Origin: Deltaproteobacteria bacterium
GTDB taxonomy: Bacteria > Desulfobacterota > Desulfomonilia > UBA1062
Direction: 5' to 3'
Assembly (NCBI GenBank): GCA_018433085.1
Contig: JAHDRW010000017.1
Location: forward strand, 19,541 to 83,540
Length of the DNA stretch: 64,000 nt
Shown here piece by piece: positions 56,999 to 64,000 of the stretch (position 1 is its first letter; every line of letters starts with the position of its first letter). The position numbers were made by a program, and so were the translations under genes. The notes beneath the pieces were generated by a model, which worked only from the letters and a program-made list of their open reading frames with translations, had not been told where the DNA came from and made no database searches.

Positions 56999-58540
56999 TC
57001 AGGCCCACTCGGTCCCGTCGAACTTCCACAGGTCGTTGAGCTTGCCTTGATCCCCGGCCGAATCATAGCCGCTCCCGCCGAAGAGCCAGAAGTTGCCGCT
57101 CGAATCGACCCAGGAGGCGGATAAATATCGAGCGCCGGGTACGTTTGTCGGGTCCGACACGCCCTTGGTGCCGTAGACGCCGGGCTGACCGACCACATTA
57201 CTGCCCGAGATCCAGGTCCAGCTCGTTCCGTCGAACTTCCACAGGTCGTTGAGCTCGCCGCTAAACCCGGCAGAATCCCGGCCGTATCCGCCGAAGAGCC
57301 AGAGGTTGCCGCTCAGATCGATCCAGGAGGAGGCTGAGTGTCGCGTGCCGGGGACGTTTGCCGGGGCTGCCACGCCCTTGATGCCGTAGACGCCGGGCTG
57401 ATCGGTGGTCACATCACTGCCCGAGATCCAGGTCCAGCTCGTTCCGTCGAACTTCCAGAGATCGTTGAGGCTGCCCTGATCTCCGGCTGAATCCCAGCCG
57501 GTCCCGCCGAAGAGCCAGAGATTGCCGCTCGAATCGATCCAGGAGGCGGCTTGGGCTCGCGCGCCCGGAATGTTTGCCGGGTCCGCCACGCCCTTGGTGC
57601 CGTAGACGCCGGGCTGATTGATCACATCGCTGCCCGAGATCCAGGTCCAGTTCGTTCCGTCGAACTTCCACAGGTCGTTGAGGTTGTCTTGATCCCCGGC
57701 CGAATCATAGCCGAGCCCGCCGAAGGTCCAGAGGTTGCCGCTCGGATCGATCCATGAGGCGGATAACTGTCGCGCTCCGGGGACGTTTGCCGGGTCCGCC
57801 ACGCCCTTGGTGCCGTAGACGCCGGGCTGAGCGATCACGTCGCTGCCCGAGATCCAGGTCCAGTTCGTTCCGTCGAACTTCCAGAGGTCGTTGATGCGGC
57901 CGTACACTGCGTCGGAATCCCGGCCGGTCCCGCCGAAGAGCCAGAGGCTGCCGCTCGAATCGATCCATGAGGCGGCTCCTGACCGCGCGCCGGGACTGTT
58001 CGCCGGGGAGGGGGTGCCCTTGACGCCGTAGGCGCCTATCTGGTGCCAGATATCGCTGCCCGAGATCCAGATCCACTGGTCGCCTTCGACAACCGTGAAG
58101 GTGCCCGTGAGGCTATCGGAATCCAGTGCTGTCTCATCGGTGAGGAAGACCTGGAACGTAAAGACGCCCTCGGCATCGGTCGGTATCGCAAACGATACCT
58201 CGGCTGTCCCGGACGCTGCGCCGTCGACATCGGAGAGTGGATAGTCATCGCTCGCAAGCAGGATATCGCCGCTGTCATAGATCTCGACCGTGAAGGTCGC
58301 TGGATCGCCGTCCGGATCGGCAAAATCGATGGTGCCTATGATGGTCGCGCTTCCTCCTCCGCTGTTCAGCGCCACATATGTGGGCGGATACTGGAGATTT
58401 GAGATCCCGGGCTCGTTTCCGGATGTGGAGGGAAGTCCACTCGGTGGATCGTCACTGCTGCTGCCGCCGCACCCGGGCAGAACCGCTGTCGAGAGGACCA
58501 TCAGGCCGATAAGAAAGCCGGAACGCAGATGTTGTTTCAC
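56999..58540 (-). CDS. Kelch-like propeller lipoprotein, ends early at an in-frame TGA
   Basis: 513 residues as translated. Signal peptide with lipobox VLPGC, a Gly-Ser-Asp linker, a fibronectin- or cadherin-like domain (about 55-140: FADPDGDPATFTVEIYDSGD, GTFTVVEGDQWIWIS), then near-identical repeats of 69-72 residues of the form SGNLWLFGG...NDLWKFDGT..WTWISGSDV..QPGVYGTKG. The N-terminal strand IWISGSD complements the last blade in a circular propeller. GTG 58540 follows TGGAGGTGCAT. At 56999-57001 TGA stands where the other repeats have TGG, removing the last blade. Probably surface-exposed; ligand unknown. Downstream of a BTAD regulator. Confidence 0.85.
   Translation of the reverse strand: MKQHLRSGFLIGLMVLSTAVLPGCGGSSSDDPPSGLPSTSGNEPGISNLQYPPTYVALNSGGGSATIIGTIDFADPDGDPATFTVEIYDSGDILLASDDYPLSDVDGAASGTAEVSFAIPTDAEGVFTFQVFLTDETALDSDSLTGTFTVVEGDQWIWISGSDIWHQIGAYGVKGTPSPANSPGARSGAASWIDSSGSLWLFGGTGRDSDAVYGRINDLWKFDGTNWTWISGSDVIAQPGVYGTKGVADPANVPGARQLSASWIDPSGNLWTFGGLGYDSAGDQDNLNDLWKFDGTNWTWISGSDVINQPGVYGTKGVADPANIPGARAQAASWIDSSGNLWLFGGTGWDSAGDQGSLNDLWKFDGTSWTWISGSDVTTDQPGVYGIKGVAAPANVPGTRHSASSWIDLSGNLWLFGGYGRDSAGFSGELNDLWKFDGTSWTWISGSNVVGQPGVYGTKGVSDPTNVPGARYLSASWVDSSGNFWLFGGSGYDSAGDQGKLNDLWKFDGTEWA
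57005..58065 (-). repeat. Tandem 207-216-base coding repeats
   Basis: Five units separated at 207 or 216 bases (for example the string CCGTCGAACTTCCA recurs at about 57018, 57225, 57441, 57657 and 57864). They encode the propeller blades of the lipoprotein. High DNA similarity between units allows recombination and assembly errors, which matters for the TGA at its edge. Confidence 0.85.
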
Positions 58541-58596
58541 ATGCACCTCCAGTGGAGAAGATGGCAATTTATTAAAGGGGAGAATACCACGCCGCA

Positions 58597-58614
58597 GGTT
58601 ACAAAATGCTTACA
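58597..58614 (-). promoter_or_regulatory. 11-base-period direct repeat, candidate BTAD regulator site
   Basis: GGTTACA (58597-58603) and GCTTACA (58608-58614) repeat with exactly 11 bases between starts and a 4-base spacer, the geometry reported for binding of SARP/BTAD-type activators. It lies 57-74 bases upstream of the propeller lipoprotein start and downstream of the large BTAD regulator gene. Only two copies are seen; binding by the neighbour is inference. Confidence 0.45.
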
Positions 58615-58714
58615 GAATCGAGAAAAAGCGAAAAGCAAGGATGGAAAATGCCCGCATCACTTTTTCGGGAAGGCCGGAGAAATGGAGTACGGACCGTAAG
58701 GAATTTTTTCACGT

Positions 58715-61700
58715 TCATGCGCGTGTGCTGTTCCGAGCCTCTTCCCTGAGCACCTCGGTCCTGGGAGAAGGCGCTATGCCGAGCTCCGCCTTCAGGATGT
58801 CCCGGCACCGCCGGTAGGCGGTCAGCGCCTCTGCATGGCGGCCGAGACGGATGCAGGAGGCCATCAGTCCCTGGTACAGCTCCTCGGCAAGGGGGTCCGA
58901 CTCGAGGCCTTTGTGGTAGTATCCGGCCGATTCCTCATACTCGCCTGCCTGCTCGCAGAGCCGTGCCGTGTTCGAAATCAGGCGGAGGTATCTGCCTCTC
59001 AGTCTCTCTCGGGTCGTGATCGCCCACGCCTTGTCGGGGTCGGTTTGCAGGAATTGCCCTGTGTAGAGGCATGCTGCTTTCGAAGCGATCTGTTTGATCT
59101 CTCTGGGGCGCGTCCCGCCCGGCGGTTGTTCCGTCAGGGATTCCGCCTGCTTGCAGAGGCGTTCGAACACCCGGATGTCCACCCAGCATATCTGATCGTT
59201 GATCGATACCCTGCCGTTGCTGAGCAGGACGGCCCGGTCATTCCCGAGCATCTTGCGCAGCCGGAAAAGGGTCGTGGTAAACACATTGTGGCCCGAATCA
59301 CCTTCCGCCTCGGGCCAGAGGGTATCGGCAAGATCTTCTTCCCTGATGTCCCTTCCTCCAAGGGCGATGAGCGCCTTGAGCAGGAGCAGCGGCTTTTTCT
59401 GCGCCTTTCCTGAATCCCCGGCAATCTCTCCGTTCGAAAACAGGGCAAAACGTCCCAGGGTGTATATCCTGATCGGCCAGGGCCAGCACTCGAGGTCCTT
59501 CGAGGCGCCGTCCGGGACGAGGTGGAGCCTCCTGATAATCTCCTGCACATACCCCACCTCGATGCCTGCCTCGAGCGCTTCCGCGCAGATCCGGCTCAGA
59601 GAGTCCGGCCTCAGGAAGGTCGCAACGCTCATGTACCCTTTTTGCCGTCCCAGCTTCATGGCCCTGCGCAGGGCTTCGAGGGCCCGGTCCCTGTCGTTCC
59701 GGCGGAATGCGCAATGGGCCTGTACTGTTTGATGCAGATACTTCAGGTATGTGCTCCCGGTCCGCGCCGCAATGCCCCTGATTCGTTCGAGCTGCAGGCC
59801 GGCCTCCACGAAATCGCCGGCTTCGCACATGCTCAAGGCCAGCACCACCCGGCCGATAGCCTCGGGAAGCAGGATCCCTGTTTCTTCGGCGAGCTGTACC
59901 GCCTTTGCAGCGAGCGTGACGGCGCGCTGTGCATCCTTGACGAGCAGGGCTGCCCACGCCGACTGGTGCAGAAACAGGCTCGATCCGGCCGGACGGTCTC
60001 TCTCGGACACCTTTTCGATTCTGGAGAGGTACGTGCCGGCCAGTGCGGTATTGTCCGCGTTCAGACAACTGTAGACCCCGAGCGACAGCAGGGACAGATC
60101 CATCATGTGCATGCCTGACCGGTCGGCCTTTCGAAGCCCGGAGGTCACCATCTTCAGAAGGTCTTCGGATGAGTCGATGAATGTTCTGAGCAGCAGGGCC
60201 TCCGCGACGATGGATGAGATCTCCGTTATAGGTGAAGACGGACCGGAGGACGACATCTTCTTTACTCTGTCAACGACCAGGGAGCATTCGGTGAACTCGC
60301 CCATCCAGAGAAAGTACGCAACGATGTTTATATAGGCGCGAATGCGCCCCTCGGCATGGATCTCCTTCTGCAGCAGGGCCAGCGAGGCGTTCACCCATTT
60401 TCTGATGTCCGGGTGGTCGGGCATCCGCCATATCAGGGCCCCGGTCATGCTTGCGGCCACGCGAGCCTCCACCTCGGCGGAAGGGAAAGGCACCCCCTGC
60501 CGCATGCGCTCATTGAGCCAGCCGATCCACCGGTCGAGGAGGCGGAAGTCACCGAATTCAAAGAAGAAGGTATCGACAGCGCCCGCCCACGCCGAAAAGG
60601 CGCCGGCCGCATCCCCCGCGCTTTCAAAAACATGGAACGCCCGTTCGAAGAAGCCGCGGCTCTGCACCGGGGAGACCCACAGCTTGCAGGCCCCCAGCCA
60701 GTAGAGGACCCACGGCTGATGCGCGGCAATCTCTTCCGGAATCGCCTCGAGCCATCCTTCCAGTGTCGTGCTCCGGCCCTGCGACATCAGGGAACGGGCG
60801 TTATCGATCACAAAGGGCACAAACTCGTTCCAGTCACGGGCATGGATCAGGAGAGCGGCCGCGCCTTCGGCCTGTCCGGATTCCATCAGCACGGCCGCGG
60901 CCCTGCGCTGTATTTCCGATATCTCATCGCAGGAGAGCTGCTCCCCGGCCCTTGCCTTGAGAAAGTCCCTGAACAGGGCATGATACGAATAGACCGGGCC
61001 TTCTCCCAGGCGTTGCTCGGTAAAGTAGTTGTGCTCGTGCAGGCCTTTCAGGAGCCGGCCAGCAGTTTTCACACCGGTAAGGACCTCGGCCATGGGCGCG
61101 GATATGGACGGCAGGAACGAGGTCAAAAGCAGAAACTCCCGCGTCTCGCGATCCATCTTGTCGAAGATCTCGTTCGCGAAGTACCGGAACGCCTCGTCCG
61201 ACGCACACGCATCCAGAGGGAGGAAGCCGCCGGACCGGCCTTTTGAGCTCTCCATGAGGAGCACCAGGCCGGCAACCCACCCTTCGGCCTTTTCATGCAG
61301 GACAGAGAGGGCTTCATCATCGAGCCTCCGCCCGTTGTTTGCCTGTGCTATCTCCCGGGTTTCCTCTTTTGTCAGGCGTATTTCATTCCACCCGATCACT
61401 CTCATTTCATTGTTCGCACGCAGTCGCGCAAAGTTCCTGGGGATAGTATCCCTGCTGACGACCACCACCCTGATCCCTTCCGGAACACAGGACAGCCCGA
61501 TGTTCACGATCTCGTGGAGGGCGGAGTCTGCGGGGATCTCCTGGTAATTGTCCAGGACGATTGTGAAGGGGGGCTTGAGCCTTTTGTAGAGCTCCTCGAA
61601 GTATCTGCGGGCGAACACCGGGACGCCCATGCGGTACTCGGGGGTGAGCAGGGGAAGGGGTTTTCTGAACCGTGGGGCGGCCTTTTTTGCGGCAAGGCCC

Positions 61701-61933
61701 AGGTAGTAGAAGAACGTGGCGATGTCACTGTCGCCGCTGTCGGTCTGATACCAGAGGCAGGAAATATTGCGGGCCTGGAGGTAGCTCGAGACGAGCGTGG
61801 TCTTGCCCGAGCCGGCAGGGCTTGCGACCCAGACGGCAGGACTCTTCATGCACTCGTCCAGGAGCCGGAACGCACGCTCCCTCGGGACGGCATCAGAAGC
61901 GCGGGGCGGCGATATTTTGGTCAGGTTGGTCAT
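58715..61933 (-). CDS. Large MalT-like ATPase regulator with C-terminal BTAD
   Basis: 1072 residues. N-terminal STAND-type NTPase with Walker A VASPAGSGKTT (37-47) and FTIVLDNYQEIPADSALHEI; a long helical TPR-like mid-section typical of MalT/LuxR regulators; then a winged helix of the OmpR/SARP kind (IYTLGRFALFSNGEIAG; EEDLADTLWPEAEGDSGHNVFTTTLFRLRK, from about 822) and a bacterial transcriptional activator domain of TPR helices (YLRLISNTARLCEQAGEYEE; RHAEALTAYRRCRDILKAELG). The LuxR-type HTH of MalT is absent and the DNA binding is by the winged helix. It should be an activator switched by ligand and ATP. ATG 61933. Confidence 0.88.
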   Translation of the reverse strand: MTNLTKISPPRASDAVPRERAFRLLDECMKSPAVWVASPAGSGKTTLVSSYLQARNISCLWYQTDSGDSDIATFFYYLGLAAKKAAPRFRKPLPLLTPEYRMGVPVFARRYFEELYKRLKPPFTIVLDNYQEIPADSALHEIVNIGLSCVPEGIRVVVVSRDTIPRNFARLRANNEMRVIGWNEIRLTKEETREIAQANNGRRLDDEALSVLHEKAEGWVAGLVLLMESSKGRSGGFLPLDACASDEAFRYFANEIFDKMDRETREFLLLTSFLPSISAPMAEVLTGVKTAGRLLKGLHEHNYFTEQRLGEGPVYSYHALFRDFLKARAGEQLSCDEISEIQRRAAAVLMESGQAEGAAALLIHARDWNEFVPFVIDNARSLMSQGRSTTLEGWLEAIPEEIAAHQPWVLYWLGACKLWVSPVQSRGFFERAFHVFESAGDAAGAFSAWAGAVDTFFFEFGDFRLLDRWIGWLNERMRQGVPFPSAEVEARVAASMTGALIWRMPDHPDIRKWVNASLALLQKEIHAEGRIRAYINIVAYFLWMGEFTECSLVVDRVKKMSSSGPSSPITEISSIVAEALLLRTFIDSSEDLLKMVTSGLRKADRSGMHMMDLSLLSLGVYSCLNADNTALAGTYLSRIEKVSERDRPAGSSLFLHQSAWAALLVKDAQRAVTLAAKAVQLAEETGILLPEAIGRVVLALSMCEAGDFVEAGLQLERIRGIAARTGSTYLKYLHQTVQAHCAFRRNDRDRALEALRRAMKLGRQKGYMSVATFLRPDSLSRICAEALEAGIEVGYVQEIIRRLHLVPDGASKDLECWPWPIRIYTLGRFALFSNGEIAGDSGKAQKKPLLLLKALIALGGRDIREEDLADTLWPEAEGDSGHNVFTTTLFRLRKMLGNDRAVLLSNGRVSINDQICWVDIRVFERLCKQAESLTEQPPGGTRPREIKQIASKAACLYTGQFLQTDPDKAWAITTRERLRGRYLRLISNTARLCEQAGEYEESAGYYHKGLESDPLAEELYQGLMASCIRLGRHAEALTAYRRCRDILKAELGIAPSPRTEVLREEARNSTRA

Positions 61934-62149
61934 CTGCTCCGCCGAATGCAAGAAATGAAATAAAATAAATTATTACCGGCATTACTGACGGATTGCAAGC
62001 TAGGATACGGTTTGTAATAATAGCATCTCCGGCACAGACATTGAGTGTTATATGATTATTTGTCGTAAACCGATGGGGTCAGGTCTCAACAATCAACATC
62101 GAAGCAGGCAAGAGATGCATGGTCGAGGCGTCAGTCCGTGTGTGATGGG

Positions 62150-62614
62150 TTACTTCCCTTTTTCCCTGCCGCCATTATTTTTGGGCTTTCTGTCCTTGCC
62201 CTTCGGCATACCATCCTTCCCGTTTCCGCCATAGAAATCGTCACCGCGCTTCAGTGCGTGGAACTCTCTCGATCCCGGTTTTATCCCCAGGCTCTTTGCC
62301 AGGGCTCCCCAACCCATTCCCTTTTCCGACCGATATCTTTCCACGACATGTTTCGGTGAGCGCGAAGAGATCTCACCCAGGCGCAAGACCACGTATGCGT
62401 CCGCCGGGCTTTCCATGTTGCCGAGCACGGCATCTATCTCTGCATCGCCTATCTTGAAACGTGCAGCGAGTCTCGCCCTGAACCCCGAGGGGTCAGTCTC
62501 GGCCCTGATATTAAAATCTCTTGTCCAGTCAAAGTCGCCTGCCGAGGCAAGGGATGCCCATAAAAGCGTTGCAATAATAGCGGGTAGAACAATCCACGTC
62601 TTCTGAAATCCCAT
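62150..62614 (-). CDS. Small periplasmic protein, unknown function
   Basis: 154 residues: signal peptide ending ASLASAGDF, then a compact helical part (FRARLAARFKIGDAEIDAVL, DAYVVLRLGEISSRSP, VERYRSEKGMGWGALAKSLG) and a Lys-Gly-rich tail. The V-x-x-Y-R-x-x-K-G-x-GWG segment is seen in small conserved secreted proteins of Gram-negative bacteria, function unknown. The ATG follows GAGGAGAATATC. It is alone. Confidence 0.75.
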   Translation of the reverse strand: MGFQKTWIVLPAIIATLLWASLASAGDFDWTRDFNIRAETDPSGFRARLAARFKIGDAEIDAVLGNMESPADAYVVLRLGEISSRSPKHVVERYRSEKGMGWGALAKSLGIKPGSREFHALKRGDDFYGGNGKDGMPKGKDRKPKNNGGREKGK

Positions 62615-63170
62615 GATATTCTCCTCAGAGTTTTTTTGTTTGAGTAGCTCGAGATAGTTGTCTTATCGGATATCGTCGGATTTTCGGTAGCGCTTTTCTC
62701 TGTCACTGAAACGTTCCGGCCGATCAACCTTTTTTGTGCTTCATCGAGGAGATCGCCTGAAGGAATATGGGTCCTGGACTCCATGATTTCCTCTTTAAGT
62801 ATCCATCTGCAATCTGTACCGACGCTCAATCATCGATAGCCTCACGATAGCAAAATTCTGGGCAGGTCTTTGAAATGAACGATACCGTGCCACAATCGCT
62901 ACTCTGACATGCGGTATCATGCAGTACATGTATCAAACAAAGATCATAGGATTGATGAGACCAGGTCTTATCGAGCTTTCGCTTGGCTCAAAAAAGCATC
63001 AAAAGGATTTCTCCCTTAAGATGCAGGGAATTCACCTGACAGAGATTAAAGGTGCTCAGAAAAAGGTGATTCCTACTTCCCGCGGGAGGAAAAATCCGGA
63101 GCGAAATCAAAAAAGGAATGCTGAGGTGTGGGGGGGAGCGGGTGATGCGGCCCCCCACCCGCGTCTGTCG
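62615..63170. other. Intergenic region between the small secreted protein and the repeat protein
   Basis: 556 bases, lower G+C. A minus-strand frame from ATG 62784 (MESRTHIPSGDLLDEAQKRL) has GAGGAAATC in front, but it runs out of frame over the next gene and no family is known. A plus-strand frame from 62919 is likewise unsupported. Confidence 0.35.
63138..63162 (-). terminator. Possible terminator hairpin after the repeat protein
   Basis: GCGGGTG (63138-63144) pairs with CACCCGC (63156-63162), just downstream of the minus-strand stop at 63171. There is no T run, so it is weak. Confidence 0.35.
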
Positions 63171-64000
63171 TTATTCTTCCCAGAACCGGTACTCGCTTTT
63201 GAATATCTGATTATGGCTCCCGTCAGACTGGTACCAGACGATGACGGTGTTGCCGCTGCTGTCCATGGCCATCTGGGGAGAGGACGCAGACCACCCATCC
63301 GGGCTGATGTAATCATCAAGGCCTTCCGGGTGGGTCCACTCTCCGCCCCGGTACTCGCTTTTGAATATCGAATGTTGGCTCCCGTCATACTGCTGCCAGA
63401 CGATGACGGCGTTGCCGCTGTCATCCATGGCCACCTGGGGTAAGTACGCATTCCCCACATCCGGGCTGATGTAATCATCGAAACCTTCCGGGTGGGTCCA
63501 CTCTCCGTCCCGGTACTCGCTCTTGAGTATATGATAAAGGCTCCCGTCATACTGGTACCAGACGATGACGATGTTGCCGCTGCTGTCCATGGCCACCTGG
63601 GGTAAGGACGCATTCCCCACATCCGGGCTGATGTAATCATCAAGGCCTTCCGGGTGGGTCCACTCTCCACCCCGGTACTCGCTCTTGAATATCTGATAAA
63701 GGCTCCCGTCATACTGGTACCAGACGATGACGGCGTTGCCGCTGTCATCCATGGCCGCCTGGGGAATGTATGCATGCTGCCCATCAGGACTGATGTTGTC
63801 ACTCTGGCTTGCCGGGTGGGTCCACTCTCCGTCCCGGTACTCGCTCTTGAATATTTGCCCAATATTGCCCTCGTCATACTGCCACCAGACGATGACGGCG
63901 TTGCCGCTGCTGTCCATGGCCACCTGGGGAGAGGACGCATTCCCCTCATCCGGACTGATGTAATCATCGAGGCCTTCCGGGTGGGTCCACTCTCCGTCCC
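63171..64000 (-). CDS. Repeat protein (54-residue units), N-terminal part outside the window
   Basis: Open to the window edge: the reading frame continues through 64000 with (D)GEWTHPEGLDDYISPDEGN, so the start and signal peptide lie beyond. About 275 residues are seen, built of five repeats of 54 residues: SEYRDGEWTHPEG.DDYISPD then GNA..PQVAMDSSGN.VIVW.QYDGS..IFK. Tryptophan, Asp-x-Ser-Gly-Asn and D-G-S motifs suggest a propeller or a surface solenoid. It ends in KSEYRFWEE. Function unknown, likely secreted. Confidence 0.8.
   Translation of the reverse strand, partial: DGEWTHPEGLDDYISPDEGNASSPQVAMDSSGNAVIVWWQYDEGNIGQIFKSEYRDGEWTHPASQSDNISPDGQHAYIPQAAMDDSGNAVIVWYQYDGSLYQIFKSEYRGGEWTHPEGLDDYISPDVGNASLPQVAMDSSGNIVIVWYQYDGSLYHILKSEYRDGEWTHPEGFDDYISPDVGNAYLPQVAMDDSGNAVIVWQQYDGSQHSIFKSEYRGGEWTHPEGLDDYISPDGWSASSPQMAMDSSGNTVIVWYQSDGSHNQIFKSEYRFWEE
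63180..64000 (-). repeat. Tandem 162-base coding repeat
   Basis: The string CCCGGTACTCGCT recurs at 162-base intervals (about 63348, 63510, 63672 and 63834). The units are similar enough at DNA level for slippage or recombination to change copy number. Confidence 0.85.

Noticed and set aside
56999..57001. TGA as a selenocysteine codon
   Set aside because: The equivalent position in every other repeat is tryptophan, not cysteine, and no stem-loop of SECIS type follows.
62449..62784. A minus-strand frame starting MESRTHIPSG with a good ribosome site
   Set aside because: It overlaps the secreted-protein gene in another frame over more than half its length and has no known family.
63180..64000. 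CRISPR-like array
   Set aside because: The 162-base units are coding, in one frame, with no short direct repeat and unique spacer structure.

Overview
This is a 64-kb window of G+C-rich chromosomal DNA from a bacterium. The mixture of genes (an oxygen-sensitive glycyl radical enzyme operon, an NrpR-type nitrogen regulator next to glutamate dehydrogenase, a type II 'archaeal' GAPDH, an acyl-CoA synthetase of the NDP-forming family, many lipoproteins, a beta-barrel protein and periplasmic proteins) suggests an anaerobic Gram-negative organism of the Desulfobacterota (former Deltaproteobacteria) kind. That placement is inference from gene content; no rRNA or other marker is present, and I saw no tRNA, complete insertion sequence, phage or CRISPR array.

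Layout. 1-1.9 kb: the end of an NrpR-like regulator, then gdhA. 2.3-7.7 kb (minus): a likely operon of a GntR/FadR regulator, a glycyl radical enzyme, its radical-SAM activase and an FMN split-barrel protein, preceded by a clear GntR-type palindrome. 8.4-14.4 kb: DinB-like protein, a truncated U32 peptidase remnant, a matrixin protease, a small membrane protein, two tandem DUF4397 lipoproteins, an HD-domain protein and a YhbY RNA-binding protein. 14.5-18.5 kb (minus): a large hybrid sensor kinase and type II GAPDH. 18.9-24.1 kb (plus): envelope proteins (PsbP/DcrB-like, beta-barrel, MuiA-like, SGNH lipoprotein with a strong promoter, lipase-chaperone-like). 24.2-31.5 kb: CPBP protease, acyl-CoA synthetase alpha-type protein, AEC transporter, a hypothetical protein and a 5'-nucleotidase. 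32-43.2 kb: lytic transglycosylase, AI-2E family exporter, solute-binding protein, secreted nuclease, NlpC/P60 lipoprotein, an orphan membrane protein, CBS protein, Spy-like protein, a Trk/Ktr potassium uptake pair and a DUF3108 protein. 43.2-54.6 kb: enoyl-CoA hydratase, STAS-like protein, BON-domain remnant, FabI, metallophosphoesterase and phospholipase D pair, lactate-racemase remnant with a GntR regulator, two tandem BASS transporters, a second metallophosphoesterase and an intact BON protein. 55-62 kb (minus): a HerA-like ATPase, a repeat (Kelch-like propeller) lipoprotein interrupted by an in-frame TGA, and a giant MalT-like/BTAD regulator. 62.1-64 kb: a small periplasmic protein and the end of a 54-residue-repeat protein that runs off the window.

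The most interesting points are the four-gene glycyl radical operon whose substrate cannot be read from sequence and which lacks microcompartment genes; the propeller lipoprotein whose last blade lies beyond a TGA that replaces a conserved TGG; an 11-bp-periodic direct repeat between that gene and the BTAD regulator; the type II GAPDH; and several fragments of genes lying against intact neighbours (U32 peptidase, lactate racemase, BON protein), which show small deletions and duplications shaping this segment.
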